Below, piece by piece: positions 37,241 to 46,481 of a DNA stretch of 52,566 nucleotides; the stretch's first letter is position 1, and each line of letters begins with the position of its first letter. The position numbers and the translations under genes were made by a program. The notes under the pieces were generated by a model. The model was not told where the DNA came from, did no database searches, and saw nothing but the letters and a program-made list of their open reading frames with translations. This stretch comes from an uncultured Oxalobacteraceae bacterium (GTDB taxonomy: Bacteria; Pseudomonadota; Gammaproteobacteria; Burkholderiales; Burkholderiaceae_D), in NCBI GenBank assembly GCA_903914535.1, contig CAIWPG010000027.1:1-52566 (forward strand), given 5' to 3'.

Positions 37241-37687
37241 TTAAAATTGATCCAAAAGAACGTTGGACCGGGCTATGATTTGCACCAGATTCTGATGTGT
37301 CTCTTCACCCAACAGGTCTGCGATACGCTCTTGCGCGTTATTCCAGGCTGGCATGGCGGATTCCCATTTATACCGTCCATCGTCAGTTAGCTGCACGCCG
37401 AAAGAGCGCTTGTCCGTCAGCATGTCCAATGGCAAATCCAGCATCGCAACCCATTTAGCGGTAATCAGCGGTTTAAGGCTGCGACTCATCGTGCTGCGAT
37501 CCATACCCATTCCGGCCGCCAGCGGAATGACGCCGACAGGCCCGTATTTCCCTATACGCGCCAGCAAAGTATACTGACTGATAGTAAGACCATCTGCGCT
37601 CAGGTAATGATCATAGATACCCGTTATTCTTCTGGTCAGTTGTCTGAGTCCGGAACAGGTACAGGTACATTGGTTTAATAAAGGCAT
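37241..37687 (-). CDS. MarR-family regulator with cysteine-rich N-terminus
   Basis: A 148-residue winged-helix regulator. DNA-binding features are the SQYTLLARIGKYGPV helix region, MDRSTMSRSLKPLI as recognition helix and the KRSFGVQLTDDGR wing. The N-terminus MPLLNQCTCTCSGLRQLTRR holds a C-x-C-x-C cluster seen in a MarR subgroup; whether the cysteines bind metal or sense redox is unknown. The ATG at 37687 behind AGGAAA is preferred to the longer frame from 37765. It precedes the MFS gene by 10 bases and probably controls it. Confidence 0.87.
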   Translation of the reverse strand: MPLLNQCTCTCSGLRQLTRRITGIYDHYLSADGLTISQYTLLARIGKYGPVGVIPLAAGMGMDRSTMSRSLKPLITAKWVAMLDLPLDMLTDKRSFGVQLTDDGRYKWESAMPAWNNAQERIADLLGEETHQNLVQIIARSNVLLDQF

Positions 37688-37949
37688 TACATTTCCTTGC
37701 TGATAAAACAAATTAACCGGGACTGCCGGATAATGTGAATCGCTGACACATAAATGCATATGCATAGATGTATATTAATGCTGTTTCACGCATCTGTCCA
37801 TCGTAATTTCGCTCTGGCCAATGACATACCGGACGCATACCAGGCATTCTCAGCGACGCAATACCAATGACAACAGGCGATATCAATTAAAAGATTTACC
37901 GCGCCTGTGGTTAAGTATCGTTAAAATTACAGTTATTTGGGGCAGACAC

Positions 37950-38864
37950 GTGAACACTAAGGTGGACTATCTGATCGGGGTGGACGGTGGCGGAAGCGGA
38001 ACACGGGTCGCCATTGCATTAGCAAACGGCAATGAACTGGCGCGTGGCGCGGCCGGAACCTCTGCCTTACGGCACGGTGCTGATGCGGCCTGGCGTGCCG
38101 TGATGACTGCGATAACAAATGCTTTTTCAACTATCGGCCTGGCATTGCCGGAAATAGCGCAAATGGCAATTGGACTGGGCTTATCCGGCGTACATAATAA
38201 GCAATGGGCTGCGCAATTTGCTGAAAAAGACCCGGGATTTGCCCTGCTGCGACTGGAGACAGATGCCTGCACTACTCTGATGGGGGCACATAAGGGTCGT
38301 GCCGGAACAATCGTGGCGCTGGGTACCGGCAGTGTAGGCGAAGCCCTGCTGGAAGACGGCAGCCATCGCGAAGTGGGCGGATGGGGATTTCCCTGCGGCG
38401 ATGAAGCCGGTGGCGCATGGATAGGTTTACGCGCTATGAATGCAGCACAACGTGTACTGGATGGCCGTTGTCCGCCGGGCGGCTTTACCAATGCGGTAAT
38501 CACCCATTGCGGCGGCCATCGCGACGCCGTTTTTAACTGGCTGGCATGTGCCGGTCAGGCCGATTATGCGCAACTTACCTGGATAGTATTACATTGGTCT
38601 GCCACAGACATCACAGCAAAACAGATTATGCAGGAAGCCGGAAGGGAAGTCGCTGATATAGCATGGGCACTGGATAATTCTGAAACTCTCCCAATCGCAT
38701 TATGCGGAGGACTGGCCGGTTATATGCACACTTACTTACCAGATAACTTACGTGCACGGATAGTAGCTCCGCAGGGTGATTCCGTCAGTGGCGCACTGGT
38801 ATTAATACAACAAGCCATATCAAAGAACAACAGTGAGCAACCGTGCACTGCGAGGACAACATAA
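37950..38864 (+). CDS. BadF/BadG-family kinase, probably glucosamine or GlcNAc kinase
   Basis: A protein of about 304 residues of the ASKHA-fold BadF/BadG/BcrA/BcrD ATPase family. The phosphate-1 motif GVDGGGSGTRVAIA, phosphate-2 region IVALGTGSVGEAL, GGWGFPCGDEAGGAWIG and the adenosine motif LCGGLAGY are present. Family members include glucosamine kinase GspK and N-acetylglucosamine kinases. The following nagA gene, coupled by a TAATG overlap, supports an amino-sugar substrate. I choose GTG 37950, just before VDYLIGVDGG, because the upstream frame to 37821 (Arg/His/Asn-rich) looks non-coding; GTG 37962 is another option. Confidence 0.87.
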   Translation: MNTKVDYLIGVDGGGSGTRVAIALANGNELARGAAGTSALRHGADAAWRAVMTAITNAFSTIGLALPEIAQMAIGLGLSGVHNKQWAAQFAEKDPGFALLRLETDACTTLMGAHKGRAGTIVALGTGSVGEALLEDGSHREVGGWGFPCGDEAGGAWIGLRAMNAAQRVLDGRCPPGGFTNAVITHCGGHRDAVFNWLACAGQADYAQLTWIVLHWSATDITAKQIMQEAGREVADIAWALDNSETLPIALCGGLAGYMHTYLPDNLRARIVAPQGDSVSGALVLIQQAISKNNSEQPCTARTT

Positions 38865-40039
38865 TGAGCAGCTATCCACTGCATACGCCACCATCCGAAC
38901 TGCAAGGCAATATTCTGACTCCGGAAGGCTGGATCAGCGGCACACTCCATTTTTCCCGATACATCACCGGCATCAGCGGGACGGCTACCGACCCGGAACA
39001 CAATAAGGACCACTACATTCTGCCAGGTTTTATCGACTTACATGTACATGGCGGAGCAGGAAGAGACATTATGGAAGGTGGCGATGCCTTATCCGCAATC
39101 GCACGCATGCATGCGCAACACGGCACAACCAGCTTACTGGCAACCACCATGACCGCGCCTGTTGCCGATCTTGAGCTGGCTTTACAAGCAATTAACACCG
39201 TCTGCCAGGCACAACAAAAACAAGATGACGCACACCGTAATATGGCGCATGTATTAGGAGTACATCTGGAAGGCCCCTACATTAATCCGGGAAAACTTGG
39301 TGCACAGCCCGATTATGCACAGTGTGCCACCCTGACTGAAGTGCAGCGCCTGCAAGCAATTGCACCCATCAAATTAATTACCGTCGCCCCCGAAATGGCA
39401 GGACATTCAGCACTGATTCACGCACTGACCAGGTGTGGTATACGTGTGCAACTGGGCCATACGCTGGGCAGCTACGAAGATGGGGTTGCTGCACTGGAGC
39501 AGGGAGCCAGCGGATTTACGCATTTATTTAATGCCATGACGGGACTGAATCACCGGGCTCCCGGCATGGTCGGTGCCGCACTGGCACATGCCAGCTATGC
39601 AGAGCTTATTCCCGATTTAATCCATGTTCACCCCGGAGCCATCAGAACGGCACTGCGCGCTATTCCCTATTTGTATTGCGTCACAGATTCAACTGCTGCC
39701 GCGGGCATGCCGGACGGTGAGTATATGCTGGGACGGGCACAGGTGCATAAATGTCTGGGCGGAGTAAGACTGGCGGATGGCACCCTGGCAGGCAGTACCC
39801 TCACCATGGATCAGGCCTTACGCAATCTGGTCGGCCTGGGCCTGGAACTGGCCGATGCATCACGCCGGGTATCCACCTACGCTGCCAACCACCTGGGCTT
39901 AGCCTTACGGGGCCGCCTGCAAACACACTGTTTTGCCGACATGGTGGTATTAGACCGGAATTTACAACTGATTTCAGTCATTGTTGAAGGACATCGGATT
40001 ACACCTGATGCCTTAACAGACTCCATTAACTCATATTGA
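38864..40039 (+). CDS. nagA: N-acetylglucosamine-6-phosphate deacetylase
   Basis: A 391-residue amidohydrolase converting GlcNAc-6-phosphate to glucosamine-6-phosphate and acetate. The metal and active-site residues are visible in IDLHVHGGAGRD, GVHLEGPYINPGKLGA, QLGHTLGSYEDG, THLFNAMTGLNHR and VTDSTAAAGMPDGEY. ATG 38864 overlaps the kinase stop codon. The next gene, nagZ, begins 19 bases after its stop. No deaminase gene (nagB) is present in the window to complete the route to fructose-6-phosphate. Confidence 0.95.
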   Translation: MSSYPLHTPPSELQGNILTPEGWISGTLHFSRYITGISGTATDPEHNKDHYILPGFIDLHVHGGAGRDIMEGGDALSAIARMHAQHGTTSLLATTMTAPVADLELALQAINTVCQAQQKQDDAHRNMAHVLGVHLEGPYINPGKLGAQPDYAQCATLTEVQRLQAIAPIKLITVAPEMAGHSALIHALTRCGIRVQLGHTLGSYEDGVAALEQGASGFTHLFNAMTGLNHRAPGMVGAALAHASYAELIPDLIHVHPGAIRTALRAIPYLYCVTDSTAAAGMPDGEYMLGRAQVHKCLGGVRLADGTLAGSTLTMDQALRNLVGLGLELADASRRVSTYAANHLGLALRGRLQTHCFADMVVLDRNLQLISVIVEGHRITPDALTDSINSY

Positions 40040-40058
40040 TTACAACAGGCAAACCAGG

Positions 40059-41612
40059 ATGAGTAAATCATTAGCTGATAACAAACACAAAGCAGTAAAT
40101 CCGGCTTCCGCTCCGCTTACTCCGCAACAATGCGCAGGGCGATTGATCATGATCCGCCTGCAGGGAACCAGTCTGGATATCGCCAGTGCGGATTTTTTAC
40201 GTACCAAGCACATAAGAGCGGTTTGCCTGTTCCGGCAAAATATGGTGAATGAACAACAATTACGCCAGTTTACCAGCGATTTGCGTGCCGTAATGGGACC
40301 GGATGCCTTAATTGCACTGGATCAGGAAGGCGGAGCCGTAGTACGCTCCGCCTGGCTGCCGGAGCCGCCATCCGCGATGGCATTAGGTGCCAGCGCCGAT
40401 ACACAATTATGCTTTAACGTCGGCGCAGCCGTTGCCCGCGGCGTCAAATCACTCGGATTCAACTGGAATTTTGCACCGGTACTGGATGTCAACAACAACC
40501 CGGATAATCCGGTCATTGCAGAACGTTCCTTTGGCTCCGACCCGGATATGGTCAGCAAACTGGCCTTGTCCTGGATGGCGGGCAGCCTGTCGGAAGGCGT
40601 AGCCTGTTGCGTAAAACACTTCCCCGGTCACGGTGACACCAATGTTGATTCGCACCGGGCCTTACCCACCGTCAGCAAATCCCGTGCCGGTCTGGATGCG
40701 CTGGAACTGGCGCCATTCCGCACCGCAGCCAATCATCCGGATACCCCGGCAATGATGACAGCACACATTATTTATCCGGCACTGGATGCCGGTAACCCGG
40801 CGACCTTATCGCATCCGATTCTGACCGGGCTACTGCGTGAGGAATGGGGCTACCAAGGCGTAATCATTACCGACAGTATGGATATGCATGCTATTGCCCG
40901 CCATTACGGCGTGGCGAATGCCGCCGTAATGGCGCTGAGTGCCGGTGCCGATATGGTCATGGCACTGGGAGATCACGCTGCACAGCTTGCTACCTTATCC
41001 GGATTAAGCGATGCCATTAGCAGCGGACAGATTACCGACGTACAGGTAACAGCACGCCTGACACGACTGGATAAACTGGCACAACGCTACCCTTGCAGCG
41101 ATTCAGTTTATTCTGCAGCAACTGAAGCAAACGACAGGCAGCTAATGGCACTGGCATGGCAGCGCGGGCTCACTCCGTTCAGACAACCGGCAGCACCCGC
41201 AGCTAACAGCAAAGTTCGTCTGGTTATGCGGCAGGATACCGTAAGCGATGGTGTTTCAGAGGCGGGTATTTCTGCCGGAGAAGTACTCGCGCTATTACAA
41301 TCACTTTATGAAACAGAATTAGTCACCTATGCAGATGCAGAACAGTTTGACTGGGCCAGCTTACCGAAAGACGGACGAACCGTAATTCTGGCCTCAAACT
41401 CACGCCGGCGCTACGGGAGCAGAGCCAAAACTACCTGGCATCCGGATTTACATCTGGCATTATGGAGCCCGTTTCAGGCACTGGACATCGCTGCACCTGC
41501 GCTGATCAGTTACGGCTTCGCCCCACCCGCCATGGCGGGAGTAGCTGACTGGCTGGCAGGTAAACTAATCCTGCAAGGGCAGATTCCGGTGGCTGGTTTT
41601 CATAAGCACTAA
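40059..41612 (+). CDS. nagZ: Beta-N-acetylhexosaminidase, two-domain NagZ
   Basis: A 517-residue glycoside hydrolase family 3 enzyme. The first 350 or so residues are the TIM-barrel domain with LIALDQEGGAVVRS, the Asp-His dyad loop KHFPGHGDTNVDSH and the nucleophile Asp in VIITDSMDMHA. About 160 further residues form a C-terminal domain, so it resembles two-domain Gram-positive NagZ more than the 340-residue E. coli enzyme. There is no signal peptide, which implies a cytoplasmic enzyme acting on imported chitooligosaccharides or muropeptides. It would supply GlcNAc for the kinase and NagA encoded just upstream. Confidence 0.93.
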   Translation: MSKSLADNKHKAVNPASAPLTPQQCAGRLIMIRLQGTSLDIASADFLRTKHIRAVCLFRQNMVNEQQLRQFTSDLRAVMGPDALIALDQEGGAVVRSAWLPEPPSAMALGASADTQLCFNVGAAVARGVKSLGFNWNFAPVLDVNNNPDNPVIAERSFGSDPDMVSKLALSWMAGSLSEGVACCVKHFPGHGDTNVDSHRALPTVSKSRAGLDALELAPFRTAANHPDTPAMMTAHIIYPALDAGNPATLSHPILTGLLREEWGYQGVIITDSMDMHAIARHYGVANAAVMALSAGADMVMALGDHAAQLATLSGLSDAISSGQITDVQVTARLTRLDKLAQRYPCSDSVYSAATEANDRQLMALAWQRGLTPFRQPAAPAANSKVRLVMRQDTVSDGVSEAGISAGEVLALLQSLYETELVTYADAEQFDWASLPKDGRTVILASNSRRRYGSRAKTTWHPDLHLALWSPFQALDIAAPALISYGFAPPAMAGVADWLAGKLILQGQIPVAGFHKH

Positions 41613-41623
41613 AAACTACTTCG

Positions 41624-41989
41624 TCAGGCTGTAGTATTGATCACATTACCAACGGTAGCTGTTGCAGAATGCGTTGCTGTCGTATTGGCCTGCGTACTGG
41701 CGGATTGACTTTGCTGGCTGCCAGACTGGCTTTGCTGAGTACTAGCCTGCTGTAATTGTGCGATCTGCTGCTCAATCAGTGTTATTTGCTGTTCCAGCAG
41801 TTGCTCCTGTTGCTGAGTGCTGGCCGAACTGCTGGCACAAGCACTATTTTTTACCGTAGACAACTGTTTTTCCAGCGTCGTTAATTGTTTTTGTAACTGT
41901 GCGATTTGTGTACTGCTGCCTGAACTGCTGCCGGCACTGGTACTTGCAGTGACTGTGCTGCCTGAACTTGCTCCGATTGAGGCTACCAT
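41624..41989 (-). CDS. FlxA-like coiled-coil protein
   Basis: A protein of about 121 residues dominated by Gln, Ser, Thr and Ala. The central part (IAQLQKQLTTLEKQLSTVK and EQQITLIEQQIAQLQQ) is a clear heptad coiled coil, flanked by low-complexity Ser/Gln/Thr tails. This composition is that of FlxA-like proteins; in E. coli flxA is transcribed by the flagellar sigma factor. Two ATG codons are possible (41992, 41989); the second is at a better distance from GGGAG. A GCCGATAA -10 element lies upstream. Function unknown, probably linked to motility. Confidence 0.75.
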   Translation of the reverse strand: MVASIGASSGSTVTASTSAGSSSGSSTQIAQLQKQLTTLEKQLSTVKNSACASSSASTQQQEQLLEQQITLIEQQIAQLQQASTQQSQSGSQQSQSASTQANTTATHSATATVGNVINTTA

Positions 41990-42035
41990 CATATGCTCCC
42001 TTGTTTATCCTGCGTTATTTATTTCACTAACGTTA

Positions 42036-42062
42036 TTATCGGCAATATATGCAAAAAATAAA
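42036..42062 (-). promoter_or_regulatory. Possible sigma-28 (FliA) promoter of the FlxA-like gene
   Basis: On the minus strand there is an exact GCCGATAA -10 element at 42043-42036, about 47 bases before the start codon. The -35 region reads TTTA instead of TAAA at the usual distance, so only half of the promoter is convincing. Confidence 0.5.
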
Positions 42063-42091
42063 TGGCTTTAATTGTAACAATTACTAATACT

Positions 42092-42121
42092 CAATAATTA
42101 TTGATAAAAATTATCAATAAT
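42092..42121. promoter_or_regulatory. Multi-half-site inverted repeat
   Basis: CAATAAT occurs at 42092-42098, its complement ATTATTG at 42097-42103 and CAATAAT again at 42115-42121. The last two form a perfect 11-bp inverted repeat around AAA. It lies in the divergent region between the FlxA-like gene and the hybrid kinase and looks like an operator for a dimeric protein. Confidence 0.5.
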
Positions 42122-42271
42122 CCACAGATGATATCTTTATGGCGTAGTTGGTCAAGATGGTAATGGCATTAAGAAAAATATGTTATTGTTCTCAAGGAAA
42201 AAAATAGATGCATGAACGCATTGCAATCTTTTTTTCTTTAAAGAATAACTCTGTGAATTAACTCCACCCAT

Positions 42272-45200
42272 ATGAAAACAGCATCACATTGGAAACGACG
42301 CATTCCGCTTATTGGAGTAGCGGTTATAGGTATCCTGATATCACTGACACTTTTTTCCACAATACGAAATATCGCAAAAGAAAAAGCACGTATTGTTTTT
42401 GAAAATTCCGCCGAACAACAGCTCGATACACTTGAAACCAATATCACGCTCACACTGGATAATCTGGTTGCAGTAAGCGCTTTTTTTGATGCATCCAACT
42501 CGATTAATCAGACAGATTTCAGACGACTGGTTGCACCATTAACACAACGGAATGCGGCAATTCAGGCTCTGGAGTGGATTCCGCATATTCCCCTTTCTGC
42601 TCGTAATGCTTTTGAAAAAAAGGCCAGATCAGAAGGAATGACGGCTTTTTCCATCATCGAAAAAGCACAGGGCGATACAATGATTCCCGCTACGCAACGT
42701 AGCGATTACTTCCCCGTTTACTACGTAGAGCCATTACGGGGAAATACCAAAGCGGTCGGGTTTGATCTGGCATCCAACCCTGCCCGCCATGAGGCATTAA
42801 AAAAAGCACAAGAACGTGGCCGGCTGGTTGCAACCAGCCGTATTTCCCTGGTTCAGGAGACCGGAAAACAATATGGTTTTTTGGTATTTCGTCCGGTATA
42901 CCTGCCTGAAGCCGACATCACCACCCAAACCGGAAGAATAAACGGCATCAAGGGTTTTACCCTCGGAGTATTCCGCGTTCAGGATATTGTGGAAAAAACC
43001 GGGCATGGCGAAATGAATCGCAGCCATGCCGATATCGACACCCAAATCACCATCTTTGATCTGAGTGCAAAACCCGGTGAGAGCCTGCTTTACCCTAAAG
43101 AAGCTAAATTCAATACCTTGTCCGAATTACCGGCAGGCCCCCGCGTAACGCGACATATCCAGGTAGCAGACCGCTACTGGGAAGCAATTGTTTATCCGAC
43201 TACTCCGCCCTCTTTTTTCATGGAAAGCTGGATAACACTGGGAGTCGGTCTGTGGATTACTGCATTGCTGGTCGCTTATATCCGGCAATCCTCCGTAGGG
43301 CGAAAAGCATTAGAAGAAAAAATGATGGCAGAAAAATCAGGCTTAGCCAAATCGCAATTTCTTGCCAATATGAGTCATGAAATACGAACCCCGATGAACG
43401 GCATTATCGGCATGACCGCACTGGCGCTGGAAACCGATTTATCACATGAACAGCGCGAATACCTGGGGCTGGTCAAAACATCGGCAGATTCACTGCTGCA
43501 CATCATTAATGACATCCTGGACTTTTCCAAAATAGAATCCGGAAAAATGGGGATCGAAACAATTGAGTTTTCGCTGGAACACATGCTGCACGGCACAATG
43601 AAATCCATGGCAGTACGGGCGCATGAAAAAAATCTCGAATTACTGTTACATATAGCCCCGGACGTACCGGACCGGGTTTTTGGCGATCCGAGCCGGGTGC
43701 GTCAGGTCATCATCAACCTGGTAGCGAATGCTATTAAATTTACCCACTCCGGTGAAATTGAAGTGGAATTGCGACGAATAAAAAGTGCCGGAAAACGGCA
43801 GGCAAAAATCCACTTTAGCGTAAGAGACACCGGCATTGGCATCCCCAAAGAAGCATTCAGGGACATTTTTGAATCTTTCTCTCAGGTAGATGGCACCACT
43901 ACCCGCAAATATGGCGGCACCGGGCTTGGCCTGGCCATTTCTTCTCAACTGGTCGAATTAATGGGTGGGGAAATTGAACTCAACAGTGAACTGGGGCAAG
44001 GCAGTGAATTTCACTTTACGCTGAGTTTTCCGGTAATTTCCGGCAATGCCCTGGCACATTATCAGGAAACCACGCAAATTGCCGGCATGCGGGCACTCAT
44101 TGTCGATGACAATGCCTCCAGCCGCCGGCTTCTCACCGAAATGCTCAACAACTGGAAAATGCGGCCAAAAGCCGTTACCAACGGTGACGAAGCACTGATT
44201 GAACTGGAACGTGCCGCCGCTGCAGGCCAGCCTTATAGTCTGGCGATTATTGACTTGCTTATGTCGGGCATGGATGGCGCCGCTCTGGCAAAACGCATAC
44301 ATGCACATCCTTACCAAATTATGGTAACGCTCATGCTCACGCTGGATGGGCAACGCGCAGACATACTGGCAAATAATGACACAGGCATTGCTAATTACGT
44401 CATGAAGCCGATCACACAATCTGCCCTGCTGGATGCCATCATGACATCTCTCGGTTTACCGAAGCACCAGCCTAAACCTGCTACCACTGTCTCATCCCGT
44501 CCGTCCCAGACTGCTCTCACGCTCCTGGTCGCAGAAGACAATATCGTCAATCAGCGACTGGCAACACACTTACTGGAAAAAAACGGCCACACCGTAATAC
44601 TGGCAAATAACGGTATTGAAGCGATCAGTCATTGGGAAAGTGGTTATTTTGATGCCATATTAATGGACGTAGACATGCCGGAAATGAATGGATACGAAGC
44701 GACCAGACATATTCGTGACCGGGAACAATCAACCGGTGCGCATATCCCCATCCTTGCAATGACCGCCCATGCCATGCAAGGGGCGCGCGATGAATGCCTG
44801 AGAAACGGTATGGATAGCTATTTATCGAAACCGATCAACACAGAACTTTTATGGCAGGAACTGGATAACGTAATACAAGGCATCTTAAATACAAAAGAAT
44901 TTATAAATGACAGGAAAAACGAAGTGAGTGAAATTGATAAGCCCGAAGAATTTGAAGACATTGAAGAAAAAAACAGCCATCTGGCCATTGTCGACTTTGA
45001 TTCCCTGCGGCTGACACTGGATAATGATCATCCGCTGTATAAAGAAATTGTTCAGCTGTATCTGGCCGACGCACCGCGCCATTTACAATCACTTCAGGCA
45101 GGACTCGCTCAAAGCGACGCCGCTGCCGTGCGCCATGCTGCACATGCAATAAAAGGCATGGCAGGCGTCTTCGCTGCCGAACGGGTAATATACTCTGCAA

Positions 45201-45307
45201 ACCGTGTAGAACAAACGGCGGGACAAACGGCATGCATTGCTGCGGTAACATCCTTAGAAAAAGCAATGCTGCAATTACAATCTGCCATCAATGCATACCA
45301 ATGGTAA
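42272..45307 (+). CDS. CHASE-domain hybrid histidine kinase with two REC and an Hpt domain
   Basis: A 1011-residue membrane hybrid kinase. Two hydrophobic helices (about 10-28 and 315-335) enclose a CHASE-type periplasmic sensor with [20 protein letters not shown] and [12 protein letters not shown]. The HisKA domain has His369 in [13 protein letters not shown]; the HATPase ends in [19 protein letters not shown]. Two receiver domains follow (about 606-725 and 750-870), both with a phosphorylatable Asp ([22 protein letters not shown]). A C-terminal Hpt domain contains [13 protein letters not shown]. It is a complete internal phosphorelay of the BarA type. The next gene encodes a REC-HD-GYP protein, the likely output. 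Start ATG 42272; the ribosome binding site is weak. Confidence 0.93.
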   Translation: MKTASHWKRRIPLIGVAVIGILISLTLFSTIRNIAKEKARIVFENSAEQQLDTLETNITLTLDNLVAVSAFFDASNSINQTDFRRLVAPLTQRNAAIQALEWIPHIPLSARNAFEKKARSEGMTAFSIIEKAQGDTMIPATQRSDYFPVYYVEPLRGNTKAVGFDLASNPARHEALKKAQERGRLVATSRISLVQETGKQYGFLVFRPVYLPEADITTQTGRINGIKGFTLGVFRVQDIVEKTGHGEMNRSHADIDTQITIFDLSAKPGESLLYPKEAKFNTLSELPAGPRVTRHIQVADRYWEAIVYPTTPPSFFMESWITLGVGLWITALLVAYIRQSSVGRKALEEKMMAEKSGLAKSQFLANMSHEIRTPMNGIIGMTALALETDLSHEQREYLGLVKTSADSLLHIINDILDFSKIESGKMGIETIEFSLEHMLHGTMKSMAVRAHEKNLELLLHIAPDVPDRVFGDPSRVRQVIINLVANAIKFTHSGEIEVELRRIKSAGKRQAKIHFSVRDTGIGIPKEAFRDIFESFSQVDGTTTRKYGGTGLGLAISSQLVELMGGEIELNSELGQGSEFHFTLSFPVISGNALAHYQETTQIAGMRALIVDDNASSRRLLTEMLNNWKMRPKAVTNGDEALIELERAAAAGQPYSLAIIDLLMSGMDGAALAKRIHAHPYQIMVTLMLTLDGQRADILANNDTGIANYVMKPITQSALLDAIMTSLGLPKHQPKPATTVSSRPSQTALTLLVAEDNIVNQRLATHLLEKNGHTVILANNGIEAISHWESGYFDAILMDVDMPEMNGYEATRHIRDREQSTGAHIPILAMTAHAMQGARDECLRNGMDSYLSKPINTELLWQELDNVIQGILNTKEFINDRKNEVSEIDKPEEFEDIEEKNSHLAIVDFDSLRLTLDNDHPLYKEIVQLYLADAPRHLQSLQAGLAQSDAAAVRHAAHAIKGMAGVFAAERVIYSANRVEQTAGQTACIAAVTSLEKAMLQLQSAINAYQW

Positions 45308-45428
45308 TTACTGCTTTTAAATTACCTCTGACAAAAACGGAATTTCAGTTCCGGGCATTTTTTAATACAGAACCCTGCCGGCACATTTTTGGTAAATGCC
45401 CGTGTGTAGGAGCAACGTTGGAGATACG

Positions 45429-46478
45429 ATGAAAATTGTCATTATTGATGACCTGCAAATAAATGTAACTTTGTTACAACATTTGGTCAAGAAATTACCG
45501 GGATGTACATCCATCTGCTTTACCGATCCTCTTGCCGCGCTGGACTGGTGTATGTCCAATGAGCCGGATCTGATCATCATTGACTATATGATGCCCAAAA
45601 TGAGTGGGGTCGAATTTGTAGAGCGTTTTCGGGTACGTTACGCGACAATCCCCATTCTCATGGTCACAGCAAATCATGAAACTGAATTACGTCACCATGC
45701 TTTACAAATGGGGGTAACCGATTTCTTAAATAAACCCCTCAATAACGTCGAATTTCTGGCCCGCACTAAAAATATGCTGGCACTAAGGGAGAGCCACAAT
45801 AAACTGGCTAACCACGCGGTCTGGCTGGCGGAAGAAGTGCGTAAAGCCACAGAAGAACTGGTCACCAGAGAACAGGAAACTATTTTATGTCTGGCGGCGG
45901 CAGCTGAACATCGTGACCCGGAAACAGGCATGCATATTCAGCGCATGGCGCAGTACTCCAGGCACATTGCACGCATGCTCAAGCTATCGGCAGAAGATCA
46001 GGAATTAATTTTAAATGCGTCCCCTATGCACGATATTGGCAAGGTCGGCACGCCGGATATCATTCTGCTTAAACCGGGAAAATTAAACCCGGAAGAATTT
46101 ACCATCATGAAGCAGCATGCACTGATAGGCTACAAGGTACTAAGCACCAGCAATTCTCCGCTGCTTCAGGTCGCCGCGGAGATTGCCTTGTCTCATCACG
46201 AAAAATTTGACGGCAGCGGTTACCCGAAAGGACTTAAAGGCGAACAAATCCCCCTGTTCGGACGCATTGTCGCGATTGCCGATGTATTTGATGCACTGAC
46301 ATCGGAGCGCCCGTACAAAAAAGCGTGGACCGTAAAAGATGCATTCGATTTTTTGCAAAAAAACTCCGGCCTGCATTTTGATCCCAAATGCATCGACGCT
46401 TTTTTTGCCGATATAGATACGATCTTAGCGATTAAATCCAAATTTGCAGAAGAGCCGGATGGCAAACATGCCGGGTAA
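45429..46478 (+). CDS. Response regulator with HD-GYP domain (c-di-GMP phosphodiesterase)
   Basis: A 349-residue RpfG-type protein. The receiver domain (1-120) has Asp52 in IIIDYMMPKMSG. A coiled linker (120-155) leads into the HD-GYP domain with AEHRDPETGMHIQRM, the metal pair His201-Asp202 in MHDIGKVGTPDIILLKPGKL, and HHEKFDGSGYP at 256-266. All the expected metal-binding residues appear present, so hydrolysis of cyclic di-GMP is likely. The ATG at 45429 follows GGAG; the frame further upstream is not used. It follows the hybrid kinase by 121 bases and ends three bases before the stop codon of the convergent chemoreceptor gene. Confidence 0.93.
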   Translation: MKIVIIDDLQINVTLLQHLVKKLPGCTSICFTDPLAALDWCMSNEPDLIIIDYMMPKMSGVEFVERFRVRYATIPILMVTANHETELRHHALQMGVTDFLNKPLNNVEFLARTKNMLALRESHNKLANHAVWLAEEVRKATEELVTREQETILCLAAAAEHRDPETGMHIQRMAQYSRHIARMLKLSAEDQELILNASPMHDIGKVGTPDIILLKPGKLNPEEFTIMKQHALIGYKVLSTSNSPLLQVAAEIALSHHEKFDGSGYPKGLKGEQIPLFGRIVAIADVFDALTSERPYKKAWTVKDAFDFLQKNSGLHFDPKCIDAFFADIDTILAIKSKFAEEPDGKHAG

Positions 46479-46481
46479 AAA

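Noticed and set aside
37821-37949. N-terminal extension of the BadF kinase
   Set aside because: The extra 43 residues are Arg/His/Asn-rich, lie before the normal family start and include promoter-like DNA.
37967-38503. Minus-strand frame of 178 codons opposite the BadF kinase
   Set aside because: Pro/Ala/Ser-rich antisense translation of a well-conserved kinase region.
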